40,410 nt of DNA from Calothrix sp. MO_192.B10 (lineage in GTDB: Bacteria; Cyanobacteriota; Cyanobacteriia; Cyanobacteriales; Nostocaceae): contig JASJDS010000066.1 of assembly GCA_030065055.1 (NCBI GenBank), positions 1 to 40,410 on the forward strand, read 5' to 3'. The translations under genes and the position numbers were made by a program. Below are positions 40,026 through 40,410 of the stretch, piece after piece. The notes beneath the pieces are model-generated. The model made no database searches. It saw only the letters and a program-made list of their open reading frames with translations, and was not told where the DNA came from. The first letter of the stretch is position 1. Every line of letters begins with the position of its first letter.

Positions 40026-40410
40026 GACTGATTCTAGGGTTGCGGTTTTGAGATCCACTCACATTTGACAATCATGGCAGGTAAAAATGAAATCAGGATG
40101 AAATTTATTGTTCGCAGTTCGCCTAATAGACAAATCATGCTGGAGAAGAAATTTTCGCAGTTGACAGAGAAGAGGGAGGGGAGTTCGGGAGCAGGGAGCA
40201 AAGGGGAGGATTCAGAATTTCCCCTACCAACAGGGGTACAAGCCCCCTGCCCCCTGCCCCTTTTCCTCTTCAGTGACCGAACAAGGCAAAAGTAAAAAGT
40301 AAAAAGGCAAAAGTAAAGAAAAAGAAAAATGGTCACCAAGCCCCTAAATTTATTTATGGAACGAAGTAAAAACATTTGTTTCGATACAGGTAGTGCAAGA
40401 AACAATACGT
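40026..40410. other. Upstream region of the efflux operon
   Basis: It holds the putative regulator box at 40087-40104 and, farther out, purine-rich low-complexity words (gggagcagggagc, ccccctgccccc, aaaagtaaaaagt). A weak TTTA-loop hairpin may lie at about 40339-40358. No gene is seen; frames here are short and follow the low-complexity DNA. The window ends before the next gene. Confidence 0.55.
40087..40104. promoter_or_regulatory. Putative response-regulator box, copy 2
   Basis: ATGAAATCAGGATGAAAT differs by one base from the box at 28545-28562. Read on the coding strand of the efflux operon it is TTTCAT words at an 11-bp period, 62-79 bp before ATG 40025. It resembles TTCAT direct repeats reported, as I recall, for the Synechocystis copper regulator CopR. 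Confidence 0.55.

Noticed and set aside
40034-40405. 123-codon minus-strand frame upstream of the fusion protein gene
   Set aside because: It runs through low-complexity DNA and covers the putative operator, with no ribosome site or recognisable domain.

Overview
The window is a piece of a chromosome from a cyanobacterium, most likely a filamentous, repeat-rich Nostocales type. The signs are frequent HIP1 octamers (GCGATCGC), typical cyanobacterial proteins (LrtA-type long HPF, CbiG-CobJ fusion, DUF2301, Glu dehydrogenase, CHAT-STAND-TPR) and AT-rich intergenic spaces packed with short palindromes and small inverted-repeat elements. No rRNA, confident tRNA or CRISPR array was seen.

Layout. 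0.2-4.4 kb (minus strand): a fused CbiG-CobJ cobalamin gene, a class I glutamine amidotransferase and an AurF-type di-iron oxygenase. 4.4-9.3 kb: a repeat-filled gap, hspA with a clear terminator, cobO, a long-form hibernation factor and lipB. 9.4-12.4 kb: a coiled-coil gene that looks frameshifted, a complete TnpB element and an orphan ParD-like antitoxin. 12.5-15.2 kb: a double-kinase/FGE receptor-like protein whose last 30 codons look like the variable region of a diversity-generating retroelement (DGR). 15.6-20.7 kb: gdhA, a secreted protein, a DUF2301/DUF218 pair and dprA. 20.8-22.5 kb: a divergent TnpB-related gene bounded by 17-bp inverted repeats. 22.7-26.1 kb (minus strand): two tandem copies of a 16-codon ORF with a ribosome binding site, followed downstream by an M29-like metallopeptidase and a glutamate-cysteine-ligase-like enzyme. 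26.4-28.5 kb: an OmpR/histidine-kinase pair. 29.2-33.0 kb: a CHAT caspase-like STAND ATPase with TPRs. 33.6-40.0 kb (minus strand): an RND efflux operon made of a membrane fusion protein with a His/Met-rich segment and a fused YtkA-like domain, a free YtkA-like lipoprotein, the RND pump and a small membrane protein.

How the parts may work together. An 18-bp direct-repeat motif (ATGAAAT twice at an 11-bp period) lies upstream of both the two-component operon and the efflux operon 11.6 kb away. This suggests that the regulator controls itself and the pump, as in cyanobacterial metal-resistance circuits. Three proteins (CobJ, the kinase-FGE protein, the CHAT protein) carry dispersed-repeat or low-complexity DNA translated in frame, always in an interdomain linker. 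The main candidates for something new are the duplicated micro-ORF/M29/ligase group, the DGR-like variable end of the kinase-FGE gene and the TnpB-related element with terminal inverted repeats.
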